A stretch of DNA of 64,000 bases from Vibrio atlanticus (GCF_024347315.1 NZ_AP025461.1:1240001-1304000); one strand, 5' to 3'. Shown: positions 7,233 to 16,876, counted from the first letter of the stretch. Numbers and translations are program-made. The notes: generated by a model from the letters alone, not told the origin.

Positions 7233-9566
7233 ATGGTCAACGTTCGTCATCAACTTAATTTTACGTCTTTTGCTATTGCAGCTCTATTCACGACTTGTGC
7301 GCTCTCGGCAAACGCACAAGATAATCAAGTCACTCTTACCAACAAAAACCACGTCAGTAACAGTAACGCTAGTCACATAGTGTCGATTTCAACAAAAACA
7401 TTAGCGATAGATTGGAATGGCTTAAGTGTTAATAGCACTGCTTTGACCGTTGATCGTCAACCTCAAAAAGTTACTCACCTAGTCATAGACTCAAAAACCA
7501 AGGCATCTTGGACACTCATGCCGAGTGGAATCAATGTTGAAGCTGAGTTGAAGGAACATAATCTTCTTGTCCAATTCACCTTACCTGAAAACACACAAGT
7601 AAAACGAAACCAACCCATTGAACTCGTTTGGTTTGACCTAGCAGAACAACAAACTCAGACTCTATTTCTGCCCTTTAGTGAGGGGATGCGCGTACCGACC
7701 AACAACAAGCAATGGGCCAATTACTTAGTCGACAACCATTCAGGAAGTAACACCACTCAAGACTTAAAAATGCCTTTTTGGACTGTACAGCAAAACGATC
7801 AATTCATCAGTTATCAGATGATTACCCCAACCAACAACCAATTGTTCTTTTCTGATGCATCGTCGGATACGTCCTCTGATGAGAAGACCAAGATTGATAT
7901 GAGCGCTTCACACCAATTTACAACGCTGAATCAATCACAGCCTTTTACGGTTCGGATAACACTTGGAGACTCTTGGTTACATGGCGCCAAACACTATCGC
8001 GATTGGCGAATTGAAAATGGTCTCTCTGAATCGCTTGTCGAAAAGCAAAAGCGTAATCCAGATATAAATAAGCTAATCGGCGCAAGCCACGTCTACTTGT
8101 TTGGTAAAGACCCATTAAGCATCCAAGATGTGAGCGACTGGTGGGGATTAAACGCTTGGTATCTAGAGGACTATCAATTAAACATTTCAAGTGAAGCGAA
8201 GCGTGAGTTATCCCCTCTGTCTAAAGGCAAAGATTGGTTTAGCCAGTATCACAAACAACTGTTGTTGGACTCTATTAACCAGTCATTACAAAGCTTGTAT
8301 CCTGTTGCAACGCCAACACTGTCTGATAACACCATAAAAGCTCAACACACCGCTGCTCAGAGCAAGAAAAGCTGGTTGATTAAGCATGCCTCTTCTTATC
8401 TCAATGCACCGGATACTTGGGGACAAGCCTTGTCATCAGGCATGGTCAACAATCTAAACAAAGCGGGCTTGAATAAGCTTTGGTTAGGTTTTGATAACTG
8501 GATGCCAGCATTCTATCAACCGAATGCAGTAGAACTGGCTAAACAATCTGGTTATCTGGTTGGAACCTATGACTCCTACAACACAGCCATTCCTGCGAAG
8601 CTCAATGACAACTGGCTAACCGCACAATTACCAAAGCCGATGCGTGAAAGTTGTGCGATTGAAATGGCGGATGGCAGCCTAAAAAAAGGGTTTCGAGGAA
8701 ACGGTTTTTACTTGAACCCGAATTGCCATTTGGATTATGTAAAACAGCGCGCCGTAGACATCATGCGTTTTGGTCACTTCAATAGCCTGTTCCTAGATGT
8801 TGATGCGACTGCGATGGCGCGTGAGGACTACAGCGATAATAGCAGTGAGACGGATATGCTTTCTGCCTTCAATAACCGAATGCAGTGGTTAAGCGATCAA
8901 CCAGACTTGGTGCTTGGTTCTGAAGATGGTAATAGCCTGACGACAAAAGGCATCGCTTTTGCACACGGCTTAGAAACAGTCGGCTTTGGTTGGTCAGACA
9001 AAGAGATGAAAGAAAACCGCAAGTCACCTTATTACTTGGGTCGTTGGTATCCAGACCATAAACCTGACTTTTTCTTCAAGTCCGCTAAGGTCAAAGACCC
9101 CTACAAGTCATTGCTGTTTTCACCTCAATACCGAATTCCACTATACCAAACCGTATTTCATGACGAAGTGATTAACACCCACCACTGGCATTCAGACAGC
9201 TTGAAATTCACCAATGTGAAAGCCTATCGTGATTTGACTGCCATGCTTTACAACACGCCAGCGATGGTTCACTTAACACGAGATGAAGCGCTATCGAGCT
9301 CAAGCCCAAGGCTTGAGGCATTGAAGCACTATCAAGATGGATTTGAGCCAATACATGAGCAGCTATGGGATAAACAATTAGTCGACTTCATATGGTTAGA
9401 CAATAGCGGTAAGGTTCAACAAACCGTGTTTGATGATGGCAGTAAGATCATCGCGAATTTCTCTGAACAAGCGTTTCACCAAAACGGTGTCGATGTTGCG
9501 GCAACGTCTATCAAAGCCGTATTAAGTAATGGACAAATCGTAGAGTGGAAACCAGAGCTCAATTGA
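7233..9566 (+). CDS. Secreted TIM-barrel glycoside hydrolase (GH101/GH129-like, uncertain)
   Basis: A protein of 777 residues with a signal peptide (cleavage after SANA, about residue 28). An N-terminal beta-rich region (30-270) precedes an alpha/beta barrel (about 380-680) and a short C-terminal beta domain. Features that suggest a retaining glycosidase are a substrate-pocket segment VGTYDSYNTAIP, a candidate nucleophile in LFLDVDA, and a candidate acid/base in VLGSEDG about 40 residues later. This layout recalls the GH101/GH129 group of alpha-N-acetylgalactosaminidases, but the family assignment is tentative and no substrate can be stated. The gene stands alone between the vxr operon and a convergent LysR gene, with its own 144-bp upstream region. 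The ribosome site is weak. A host mucin-type glycan would fit such a family, but that is speculation. Confidence 0.6.
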   Translation: MVNVRHQLNFTSFAIAALFTTCALSANAQDNQVTLTNKNHVSNSNASHIVSISTKTLAIDWNGLSVNSTALTVDRQPQKVTHLVIDSKTKASWTLMPSGINVEAELKEHNLLVQFTLPENTQVKRNQPIELVWFDLAEQQTQTLFLPFSEGMRVPTNNKQWANYLVDNHSGSNTTQDLKMPFWTVQQNDQFISYQMITPTNNQLFFSDASSDTSSDEKTKIDMSASHQFTTLNQSQPFTVRITLGDSWLHGAKHYRDWRIENGLSESLVEKQKRNPDINKLIGASHVYLFGKDPLSIQDVSDWWGLNAWYLEDYQLNISSEAKRELSPLSKGKDWFSQYHKQLLLDSINQSLQSLYPVATPTLSDNTIKAQHTAAQSKKSWLIKHASSYLNAPDTWGQALSSGMVNNLNKAGLNKLWLGFDNWMPAFYQPNAVELAKQSGYLVGTYDSYNTAIPAKLNDNWLTAQLPKPMRESCAIEMADGSLKKGFRGNGFYLNPNCHLDYVKQRAVDIMRFGHFNSLFLDVDATAMAREDYSDNSSETDMLSAFNNRMQWLSDQPDLVLGSEDGNSLTTKGIAFAHGLETVGFGWSDKEMKENRKSPYYLGRWYPDHKPDFFFKSAKVKDPYKSLLFSPQYRIPLYQTVFHDEVINTHHWHSDSLKFTNVKAYRDLTAMLYNTPAMVHLTRDEALSSSSPRLEALKHYQDGFEPIHEQLWDKQLVDFIWLDNSGKVQQTVFDDGSKIIANFSEQAFHQNGVDVAATSIKAVLSNGQIVEWKPELN

Positions 9567-9596
9567 TCGAACTCTTATTGTTTCGCTAGTGAGTTC

Positions 9597-9636
9597 TTCA
9601 GTTCTTTAGCTTTCTATTTCGGACTAAAGAACTGAA
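9597..9636. terminator. Perfect 13-bp stem-loop between convergent genes
   Basis: A left arm at 9597-9609 (TTCAGTTCTTTAG) pairs perfectly with the right arm at 9624-9636 across a 14-base loop. It lies between the stop of the glycoside hydrolase and the end of the convergent LysR gene, where a bidirectional terminator is expected. There is no clear T-run after it, so termination may be inefficient or Rho-assisted. Confidence 0.55.
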
Positions 9637-9672
9637 TACTTGTGTCGCGACTTAAGAGTGGTTAGAAAAAAG

Positions 9673-10575
9673 CTACTCATGCTTGCGGCTTTGAAATGCC
9701 GTGAGTAGATAATCAATGAATACCTTTTTGCGCTTGGGCATCAGTTGTCTGTCAGCATACACCAAGCTTACTGAAACTTCCGGCATCTCATATTCTGGCA
9801 ATAGGCGAACTAACCTACCCGTCTTAAAGTGCTCTCTACAAATAAACTCTGGTAATACCGCTAACCCAAGCCCATCCACACAAGCAGTAAGACACGCTGT
9901 AATCGTATTTACCCTCAACTGATAAGGTAAATCGATCAATACCGACTCGCCTCCCTCCAGCTGCAAATGCCACTTAGGTAAACGAGCGGCTTTATTGACC
10001 ACTTCAATCAGACGAAATGGAGATTTTAAGTCTGAGGGTGTTTTGATTTCTCCAAACTGTTCTAGATATTCAGGGCTCGCCACAAGCGTTCTTTTTGAAG
10101 TCGTGAGATATCGAGAAACCAGACTCGAATCCACCAGCTCACCAATTTGCGCGTAAAGGTCGATCCCCTCAGCGATTATATCGACTTCGCGGTTGGTTAA
10201 TTCTAAATTCATCGTCACATTCGGGTGTTCTTTTAAGAAACTGTGAATGTATTGCGCTAATACTTGGTGGCCTAATTCTACGGGGAGCACCACGTTTAAA
10301 GGGCCACGAATCAGGTCTTGATTTGCTGAAACTTCTAATTCTGCTTGGTTCATAATCTCTTGCATCTGCATGCTCGATTGGTAAAAACGCTCGCCCTCCG
10401 GTGTTAACACTAAACTTCGTGTCGAACGAGTGATCAATCTCACACCTAAATGCTGTTCCAACTCGTCCAGCTTTCGGCTGACAGTCGACTTGGTCATATT
10501 CAATGCTTCAGCTGCATGCGTAAAACTACCACAATCAACAACTTGCGTAAAAACAGTCACAGCATTTAAGTCCAT
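9673..10575 (-). CDS. LysR-family transcriptional regulator next to an EmrAB-like pump
   Basis: A typical LysR protein of 300 residues. The N-terminal winged helix-turn-helix has the standard pattern (FTHAAEALNMTKSTVSRKLDELEQHLGVRL, residues about 18-47). A two-lobed effector-binding domain follows, with a hinge near residues 160-165. It belongs to the CrgA/DsdC-like set with the RSTRSLVLTPEG wing. It is divergent from the membrane-fusion and transporter genes starting at 10703, sharing a 127-bp intergenic region. LysR proteins usually regulate the divergent neighbour, so control of the efflux pair is likely. The inducer is unknown. Confidence 0.9.
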   Translation of the reverse strand: MDLNAVTVFTQVVDCGSFTHAAEALNMTKSTVSRKLDELEQHLGVRLITRSTRSLVLTPEGERFYQSSMQMQEIMNQAELEVSANQDLIRGPLNVVLPVELGHQVLAQYIHSFLKEHPNVTMNLELTNREVDIIAEGIDLYAQIGELVDSSLVSRYLTTSKRTLVASPEYLEQFGEIKTPSDLKSPFRLIEVVNKAARLPKWHLQLEGGESVLIDLPYQLRVNTITACLTACVDGLGLAVLPEFICREHFKTGRLVRLLPEYEMPEVSVSLVYADRQLMPKRKKVFIDYLLTAFQSRKHE

Positions 10576-10702
10576 CGTACTTCTCCCAAAACCAATTAGT
10601 CAGATTTTTGCAACAGTGTTTCCCTTTTTTCCTATCTTATCAATCAATCGAATTCATTTACAATTCGTTACATCTAAACAAAGACAAAATGAGAAAAAAG
10701 AA

Positions 10703-11767
10703 ATGACAGAGAACAACAACGCTTCGCAACCAGTAAGCACAAAAAAACGTAAAAAAGCACCGCTTATTGCTACTGCGATCATGCTGTCATTGGGTTTAGC
10801 TGGCGCTGGATATTGGTACGGCTATGGCCAGTACTTTGAATCTACTGATAACGCCTACCTACAAGGCGACATTACCAATATTAGTCCTAAAGTAAGTGGC
10901 TATATCGTTAAGTCTTATGTGAGTGATAACCAATCGGTTAAAGAAGGTGATTTGTTGGTTCAAATCGATGACCGTGATTACCAGTCAGCACTCGCTCAGG
11001 CCAATGCCCATTTAAGCGTGGTGCAATCAGACGTAAAAAATCTAGTGGCACAACAAACATTACAACGTAGCAAAATTAACCAAGCAGAAAGCCGTGTCGA
11101 TTCCGCACAAGCTGAATACGAACGTGCTATTCAGCAAGTGGTACGTTCTCGTAGCTTACTAAAACGTAACTACGCGTCTCAAGATGAAGTCGATAGCATG
11201 GCTGCACAACAAAAAGTCACTCAAGCAGATCTCGAAGAAGCAAAAGCAAACCTCGTTGCGACCAACGATCAATTAACCGTTATTGCTAGCGAGATAGAAC
11301 AAGCAAACGCATCGGTGACTGAAGCTCAAGCGCAAAGAGATCAAGCTCAACTTAACCTTGATTACACCAAGGTCTACGCGCCAGCAGATGGTGTAATTGG
11401 CAAACGCAGCGTACGTGAAGGCTTGTTGATTCAAGCAGGCGCGCCATTGATGAGTTTGGTACCAAACAACCAAGTGTGGATCGAAGCTAACTTCAAAGAG
11501 ACACAGCTAAGCGGCATTCATAAAGGTCAATCCGTAGAGGTGGAACTGGATGCCTTTCCGGGTCAACCACTTGAAGGCGTGGTAGACAGCTTCTCCCCTG
11601 CGACTGGCGCTAAGTTTGCGCTCCTACCACCAGAAAACGCGACCGGTAACTTCACTAAAATCGTTCAGCGTGTACCGGTGAAAATTACGATTCCAGATCA
11701 GCAAGAGTTGAAAGGTCGACTGCTTCCTGGTTTGTCTGTGGTAGCGACCATCGATAAACGAGGCTAG
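10703..11767 (+). CDS. EmrA/HlyD-type membrane fusion protein of a multidrug efflux pump
   Basis: A periplasmic adaptor of 354 residues, starting at the ATG at 10703 (GAGAAAAAAG upstream). The open frame continues upstream to 10430, but that extension reads through the promoter region and the opposite LysR gene. A short basic cytoplasmic tail (KKRKK) precedes one transmembrane helix (residues about 20-42). The next block is the first biotinyl-lipoyl half (STDNAYLQGDITNISPKVSG), then a long Ala/Gln/Glu-rich coiled-coil hairpin (about 105-215). The second lipoyl half (LNLDYTKVYAPADGVIGKR) and a beta-barrel domain complete it. It would link the inner-membrane transporter encoded three bases downstream to a TolC-type channel. 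Confidence 0.92.
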   Translation: MTENNNASQPVSTKKRKKAPLIATAIMLSLGLAGAGYWYGYGQYFESTDNAYLQGDITNISPKVSGYIVKSYVSDNQSVKEGDLLVQIDDRDYQSALAQANAHLSVVQSDVKNLVAQQTLQRSKINQAESRVDSAQAEYERAIQQVVRSRSLLKRNYASQDEVDSMAAQQKVTQADLEEAKANLVATNDQLTVIASEIEQANASVTEAQAQRDQAQLNLDYTKVYAPADGVIGKRSVREGLLIQAGAPLMSLVPNNQVWIEANFKETQLSGIHKGQSVEVELDAFPGQPLEGVVDSFSPATGAKFALLPPENATGNFTKIVQRVPVKITIPDQQELKGRLLPGLSVVATIDKRG

Positions 11768-11770
11768 ACC

Positions 11771-13321
11771 ATGAGTAACGCTGGTGTTGTCACCCACACT
11801 AATGATGATGGCGAGGTTTCAAGACGTCATTGGATCGCCCTATTTGGCGGTTTGATTGGCGCGTTCATGGCGATTTTGGATATTCAGATCACCAACTCGT
11901 CTCTTAAAGATATTCAAGGTGCGCTATCTGCCACCTTAGATGAAAGCTCGTGGATCTCTACGTCTTATCTTGTCGCAGAGATGATCGCTATCCCACTCAG
12001 TGGTTGGCTTTCTAAAGCGCTCGGCAAACGCCGTTATATCACGTGGACGACGGCCATTTTCACCATTTCATCTTTGTTGTGTTCGTTCTCTTGGAACATG
12101 ACCTCGATGATCGTATTCCGAGCTATGCAAGGCTTCAGTGGTGGCGCTTTAATCCCGCTTGCTTTCTCGTTAGTGATTCAGTTATTGCCTGTTAACAAAC
12201 GTGCTGTGGGTATGGCACTGTTTGGCGTAACCGCGACCTTTGCTCCATCAATTGGCCCAACGTTTGGTGGCTGGTTGACCGAAAACTTCTCGTGGCACTA
12301 TATTTTCTATATCAATATCCCACCCGCTCTGCTCGTGATCACCATGATCCGATATGGCTTGGATGATGAAAAGCTCGACCTTGGCACGCTGAAAAAAGCC
12401 GATTGGTTTGGTATCGCCACCATGGCGTTAGGATTGGGCTGTCTAGAAGTAGTGTTAGAAGAAGGTAACCGTGAAGAGTGGTTCAGTTCGAGCTTCATCA
12501 TAGGCTTGAGTATCGTCTCGGCGGTCAGCTTGGTTTACTTCGTGATAAACGAACTGCAACACAAAAAGCCATTGGTTAACCTGCGCCTATTGCGGGATGG
12601 GCAGTTTGCGATGTCCTGTATCGCCTATTTGATTCTAGGGATGGCATTGCTTGGCTCTATCTATGTTCTGCCGATGTATCTCACTCAAATTCAGCAATAT
12701 AACGCGATGGAAATTGGTGAAGTGCTAATGTGGATGGGTTTCCCACAGCTTCTGATATTCCCGATTGTGCCTAAGCTAACACAGATCATTAAGCCTAAGT
12801 ACTTGGTGACCTTTGGCTTCGCAATGTTCGGTTTCAGTTGTTACGTGAATACGCACATGACGATTGATTTTGGCGGGCAACAGCTGATTTTATCTATGGT
12901 TCTGCGTGCTATTGGTAGTCCGTTTATCATGGTTCCGCTCTCTTTGGTTGCGATGAAGAACATCAGCAAGATGGATACGCCAGACGCATCAACGTTAACC
13001 AACGTGATGCGAAACTTAGGTGGTGCTTTCAGCATCGCGATTATCGCTACGCTGCTCGACAACAAAACGCGCGAGCATTTGGCGCATATCAAAGAATCGC
13101 TGCCTTCAGTTAGCCAATTGGGTTGGCAAACGCTCAAAGATCAACAAGCGTTCTTTATTCAATCAGGAAGTGATGCCGCAACGGCGATGCAACAAGCACA
13201 AGCTAGCCTACTTGGCACAATGCAACGTGACGCCGCTATCATGGCTTACAACGATGTGTTCTTAATGATGACGGCGTTCTTGGCTTTAGCTGCAGTATTG
13301 ATTCTAAATATGCGTGATTAG
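11771..13321 (+). CDS. EmrB-type MFS multidrug transporter (DHA2, 14 TM)
   Basis: A DHA2-family drug:proton antiporter of 516 residues with about fourteen hydrophobic segments. The N-terminus has the family's first helix and conserved Asp (GAFMAILDIQITNSSL). The motif-A-like loop GWLSKALGKRRY lies between helices 2 and 3, and the antiporter motif C region reads GVTATFAPSIGPTFGGWL. It starts three bases after the adaptor gene and must be co-expressed with it, forming an EmrAB-like tripartite pump with an outer-membrane channel encoded elsewhere. Substrates cannot be predicted; hydrophobic drugs, uncouplers or bile-type compounds are usual for the family. Confidence 0.93.
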   Translation: MSNAGVVTHTNDDGEVSRRHWIALFGGLIGAFMAILDIQITNSSLKDIQGALSATLDESSWISTSYLVAEMIAIPLSGWLSKALGKRRYITWTTAIFTISSLLCSFSWNMTSMIVFRAMQGFSGGALIPLAFSLVIQLLPVNKRAVGMALFGVTATFAPSIGPTFGGWLTENFSWHYIFYINIPPALLVITMIRYGLDDEKLDLGTLKKADWFGIATMALGLGCLEVVLEEGNREEWFSSSFIIGLSIVSAVSLVYFVINELQHKKPLVNLRLLRDGQFAMSCIAYLILGMALLGSIYVLPMYLTQIQQYNAMEIGEVLMWMGFPQLLIFPIVPKLTQIIKPKYLVTFGFAMFGFSCYVNTHMTIDFGGQQLILSMVLRAIGSPFIMVPLSLVAMKNISKMDTPDASTLTNVMRNLGGAFSIAIIATLLDNKTREHLAHIKESLPSVSQLGWQTLKDQQAFFIQSGSDAATAMQQAQASLLGTMQRDAAIMAYNDVFLMMTAFLALAAVLILNMRD

Positions 13322-13392
13322 CGCTAGAGTGTTGTTTAATAAAGCTTCAAGAAAAGAACAACATTTCGAATAAAAATCGAACAATTAAACTG

Positions 13393-13424
13393 AGAGGTAA
13401 GCTTATCGGCTTGCCTCTTTTTTA
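13393..13424 (+). terminator. Rho-independent terminator after the efflux operon
   Basis: A stem (AGAGGTAAGC pairing with GCTTGCCTCT, one G-T pair, six-base loop) is followed directly by a run of T residues. It lies 72 bp after the transporter stop codon. Confidence 0.85.
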
Positions 13425-13608
13425 TTTCTAAAACACGTATAACCCAACGAAAATCAGGTAAAAGTAACCTGCGTTTGAAGACTTTCATAAATGTTATCGA
13501 ATACTCCTTAATTACCAATAGTTTATTGAGTGTTTGCCTGTGATATTGGCACCTTGACAATGTGCAACTTGACGCCTAAATTAAAAATAACATTTGGTAT
13601 TGAGGAAA

Positions 13609-15198
13609 ATGGATTTGACCTTACCACCTGACCTACGAGTTTTAATTGTCGACGACTCCAAGAGTGCAACTATTCTTATAAAGCAGCAACTCTCGAGCTT
13701 GGGCATTGCACATGATTGCATCTTTATTGCGACCGACTATCGACAAGCAATTAAAGCGGTCGAGACTCACTCTTTTCATGTACTCCTCATCGATTACCAC
13801 CTAGAGCAATTCTTCACGGGCTTTGAACTATTAGGAATTCTGTATCGAAATAGGCTCATCGACCATACGGTTGCGACAATTTTACTCTCCGGGGATATGC
13901 GTCAAGAAACGGTATTAACTGCCCTGTCAGGCGAGGCACACCATTTCGTTTCTAAACCGATTCATACTCAGAGGTTAGGTAAAAAGATCCAAAGTGCTGT
14001 GTCCGTCTCGAAAAAGCTGACACAACTGAACGAGTTATATCCAATCACCAGTCAGGATAAATTGGCTCAAGCATTAGCAGTCTCGCCTAATGGCACTAGC
14101 GTTCAATTCGAAGCGACACTGATTGAACATTTAATTTCAGGTAAGAATTGGCAATTGCTCTCTAGCGTCATTAACAACTCGAAAACCAACATGCACCCGA
14201 CAAAACTGGTTGCTGAAGCTCTGATTCTCGACAGTTTAGGCAAACAGGATCTAGCCATAGATAAGCTCCACAACTTTCTGATCGCGCAGCCACTCTCATT
14301 GAGCGTCATTGATTGCTTAAGCTGTATCTACGAAAAACATAAGATGCTGCTTCCTGCTCTGAAATTAGCGATTCGTGCATTTGAGATGACACCAAGTATC
14401 AGCCATCGTGCAATCAGGGCGATTGACTTGGCTGAGAACGCAGACAACACACGTATGATCATAAAGTTAGGTGAGATGTATGCTACCCATATTTCAGCTG
14501 CTGACATTGATGTCATTCACTCCATTTGTGCGCACTTTAATTCGTTAAAAGCGACTTATCAGCGCGAGACGCAACTAAAGTACAAACGTATTTTGCTTGA
14601 GCACGCCAACCAATTCACCGAGTTAGTAAACCTGAAACTTCCGGTAAAACAACAGCAGCAGGTTTTGGCCAGCCTTGCCCTGTTTCAGAGCAGTATCTTG
14701 CTCATCGAAAATAGCCCTCAGGTTGCCCACAAAAAAGTGATTAGAGCTTCAACGCTGTTAGCGAATAATTTCCACAGCCAACCAACTTACTTGCTCGCTC
14801 AACTATTACCACTGCTCGTCCATTTTGGGGAGTACTCTCTTTATCACTTAGCAGTGGAATGTCTAAAATCTCGTGGAGAAGCAGTAAACCACAAACTTGA
14901 GTCCAAAAATGTCGACCCTTCAACTTGTATAAACATTGAAAACTTTGGGTCAATACAGGAATTAAAAGACTATATTCACAGTTACCCATATTCAGTTGCC
15001 GCCAAACTTGACTATATATATGCCGTTCATAAAGCTCATATAGATGAAAAACTTAGCGACGACTATTTAAGAGAAATTTTACAGTTAGAACTTCCTCCAA
15101 AATGGAATCAATGGATTAGTGATTCATTAAGATCTGGTTTTTCGAGTAAGCCGCCTAGCCCATTTTCAACATACAGCCAACAGGAGTCTATATGCTAG
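13609..15198 (+). CDS. Response regulator: receiver domain plus TPR-like helical region
   Basis: A protein of 529 residues from the ATG at 13609 (GAGGA just upstream). A TTG five codons earlier is less likely. Residues about 10-135 are an intact receiver domain: VDDSKSA, the phospho-Asp in VLLIDYHLEQ, the Ser/Thr in LLSGD and the Lys in FVSKPI. The remainder (about 150-520) is all-helical with TPR-like pairs such as ALILDSLGKQDLAIDKLHNFL. There is no DNA-binding or catalytic domain. The architecture resembles VieB of V. cholerae, a receiver-TPR protein that works by protein-protein contact. The Hpt gene overlaps its last seven bases, so the two form a translationally coupled pair. It is the most likely output protein of a relay that includes the Hpt and the large hybrid kinase at 48437. 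Confidence 0.85.
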   Translation: MDLTLPPDLRVLIVDDSKSATILIKQQLSSLGIAHDCIFIATDYRQAIKAVETHSFHVLLIDYHLEQFFTGFELLGILYRNRLIDHTVATILLSGDMRQETVLTALSGEAHHFVSKPIHTQRLGKKIQSAVSVSKKLTQLNELYPITSQDKLAQALAVSPNGTSVQFEATLIEHLISGKNWQLLSSVINNSKTNMHPTKLVAEALILDSLGKQDLAIDKLHNFLIAQPLSLSVIDCLSCIYEKHKMLLPALKLAIRAFEMTPSISHRAIRAIDLAENADNTRMIIKLGEMYATHISAADIDVIHSICAHFNSLKATYQRETQLKYKRILLEHANQFTELVNLKLPVKQQQQVLASLALFQSSILLIENSPQVAHKKVIRASTLLANNFHSQPTYLLAQLLPLLVHFGEYSLYHLAVECLKSRGEAVNHKLESKNVDPSTCINIENFGSIQELKDYIHSYPYSVAAKLDYIYAVHKAHIDEKLSDDYLREILQLELPPKWNQWISDSLRSGFSSKPPSPFSTYSQQESIC

Positions 15199-15524
15199 AT
15201 ATCGATGCCTTAAATGCCTACTTAGATAATGACAGAGAAATAATCTTCGCTGTATTGTCTGTGTATCAAGAAGACCATGGCAATTCATTAGAAGAGATAC
15301 AAGAACTGGTACAGCAACAAGATTGGGGCAAGCTTCATTTTATCGTACATACATTAAAAGGCATATTAGCCAGCTTCGGCGAAGAAACAGCTACAGCGGC
15401 CTTAGAAAGAGTCGAGCAAAACACATCCAATAAGCTAGCACCTCAAACGGACGACCTTTCGGTTATCTACAGCGAAGTAAAAATCATCAATCAGCAAATC
15501 GATGATGTGCTCAGCACTTATTAG
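15192..15524 (+). CDS. Stand-alone histidine phosphotransfer (Hpt) protein
   Basis: A four-helix Hpt protein of 110 residues. The phospho-acceptor is His53 in FIVHTLKGILASFG, the classic Hpt motif with the conserved Lys and Gly after it. It overlaps the receiver-TPR gene by seven bases. Stand-alone Hpt proteins carry phosphate between a hybrid kinase lacking its own Hpt and a downstream receiver; the kinase encoded at 48437-51640 is exactly of that kind. The pairing is inferred from locus context. Its sequence aligns over most of its length with the small protein at 38677-39039, in which the His is replaced. Confidence 0.9.
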   Translation: MLDIDALNAYLDNDREIIFAVLSVYQEDHGNSLEEIQELVQQQDWGKLHFIVHTLKGILASFGEETATAALERVEQNTSNKLAPQTDDLSVIYSEVKIINQQIDDVLSTY

Positions 15525-15918
15525 TCGATAGAACTAAGAGTTACGTGGTGAAACTTAGTAGCCAAAGGAGTTGAGGTACTTGGAAACATTGAACCTCGAC
15601 TCTTGTCATTTTCTCTCTCAATTTTATAGCTAATCCACACCTATAAATTCATGGTATTTATCTAGATAAACTCAAACATAGCAACACTTTATAGACCACC
15701 TACATACATGTCTTGAACGAAAAACCGACACAGTCGATGAGATGCAAAACAGTTAAATATTTGTAGAATTTTTTGTGACATAAACATACGAAATTGCATT
15801 TTATTTATTGGTAAAGAAGAAACTGTTACCTACACTTTAATGAAACCAAGCGTTATTCACCTGGTAACATAATAATAAAATAAATAAAACGTTCAGTCGG
15901 CTAGATAAGGACAAGGAA
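15525..15918 (+). promoter_or_regulatory. 394-bp intergenic region upstream of the sigma-factor gene
   Basis: No gene was seen here. A stem-loop lies near the left end (listed separately). A possible sigma-70-type promoter has TTGGTA at 15808-15813 and TACACT at 15831-15836 with a 17-bp spacer, which would give a leader of roughly 75 bases. Between these hexamers GGTAA and TTACC form a short inverted repeat that could be an operator. The region is AT-rich. A strong ribosome site (AAGGACAAGGAA) precedes the ATG at 15919. Confidence 0.35.
15569..15601 (+). terminator. Possible terminator stem-loop after the Hpt gene
   Basis: A nine-base stem (AGTTGAGGT with ACCTCGACT, one wobble pair) with a 15-base loop lies 44 bp after the Hpt stop. 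It is followed by a T-rich but interrupted stretch, so termination is plausible rather than certain. Confidence 0.45.
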
Positions 15919-16815
15919 ATGAACAATGACAGTTTTGCTGCGTTTCAGGGGCTCACGAATGAAACTCCCATTAAAGAATCATTTACTACTGCTACAGAAC
16001 CTTACGCTCACTATCTAAAGGATATCGTGGGCATTGATCTGTTATCGCGTGAAGATGAATTGTATTACGCAAAGTTGAATCGTGCGGGTGACAAACATGC
16101 ACGTGACATCATGATCGAATCGAATCTACGCCTCGTTGTAAAAATCGCAAAACGTTATCTAAAACGCAAAGGCAACAACTTCACACTGCTCGACCTTATC
16201 GAAGAAGGGAATATTGGCTTAATCAAGGCCATCGATAAGTACGATCCAGAACCCGGCTATCGTTTTTCCACTTATGCTGTGTGGTGGATTCGCGAAAATA
16301 TTGAAGCGGCCTTAATGAATAAAGGTCGTACCGTTCGCTTACCTGCTCATGTGTGCAAAGAAATTAATAGCCTTGCATCAAAGAAGCTCGATGTAAGCAA
16401 AAAAATGCGTAAAGAAATCTCGATCTCAGAATTATCGAATAGCTCAGGTGTAAAAGCTAAACGTGTCGATCAACTGGTCGCGTTAAGCGGGTTTATTGAT
16501 GTAACAACAACGGTTGGTATCAGCCACGCACCACTCGTATTGGATCAGTGCGAAAGTGAATACATCCCCGATCCTCAACAAGACTGTGAAGACCAATCAT
16601 TTACACATGCGCTAGAGCAGATCATAAACACACTGCCACCTAAATTGCAGAAGGTTCTTATTCACCGTTTTGGTTTCTTCGACAACAAGGTGAAAACACT
16701 GTCTGAGGTTGGACAAATGTTGGATGTGAATGTCTCTAATGAGCGAGTTAGACAGATGCAGAAAGAAGCGGTCGAGAGGATTCAAAAACGACTGAAATTT
16801 GATGGTTGGGTCTAA
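15919..16815 (+). CDS. RpoS-like alternative sigma-70 family sigma factor
   Basis: A protein of 298 residues with sigma regions 1.2, 2, 3 and 4 in order. Region 1.2 contains [19 protein letters not shown]. Region 2 carries the core-binding and -10 recognition segments ([18 protein letters not shown], then [20 protein letters not shown] and [14 protein letters not shown]). Region 4 ends with the helix-turn-helix [24 protein letters not shown]. It is shorter than the usual 320-330 residues of RpoS and diverges in regions 3 and 4, so it looks like a second RpoS-type paralog, comparable to RpoX or RpoQ of other vibrios rather than RpoS itself. It sits between the phosphorelay genes and the giant adhesin, which suggests a dedicated role in expressing this locus. 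The exact subgroup needs a phylogeny. Confidence 0.85.
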   Translation: MNNDSFAAFQGLTNETPIKESFTTATEPYAHYLKDIVGIDLLSREDELYYAKLNRAGDKHARDIMIESNLRLVVKIAKRYLKRKGNNFTLLDLIEEGNIGLIKAIDKYDPEPGYRFSTYAVWWIRENIEAALMNKGRTVRLPAHVCKEINSLASKKLDVSKKMRKEISISELSNSSGVKAKRVDQLVALSGFIDVTTTVGISHAPLVLDQCESEYIPDPQQDCEDQSFTHALEQIINTLPPKLQKVLIHRFGFFDNKVKTLSEVGQMLDVNVSNERVRQMQKEAVERIQKRLKFDGWV

Positions 16816-16846
16816 ATAGCTAAATAGACATTTAAAGAACAATCAC

Positions 16847-16876
16847 AAGGGTGAGCCTCAAAAGCTTGCCCTTTTT
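16847..16876 (+). terminator. Rho-independent terminator after the sigma-factor gene
   Basis: A stem (AAGGGTGAGC with GCTTGCCCTT, two wobble pairs and a seven-base loop) is followed by a T-run. It lies 31 bp after the stop, in the convergent space facing the small gene at 16960. Confidence 0.8.

Noticed and set aside
10430..10702. N-terminal extension of the EmrA-like adaptor
   Set aside because: It overlaps the divergent LysR gene and the promoter region; the ATG at 10703 gives the normal family N-terminus.
15919..16815. The main stationary-phase sigma factor RpoS itself
   Set aside because: It is shorter and diverged in regions 3 and 4, and it is not next to nlpD or mutS, the usual rpoS context.
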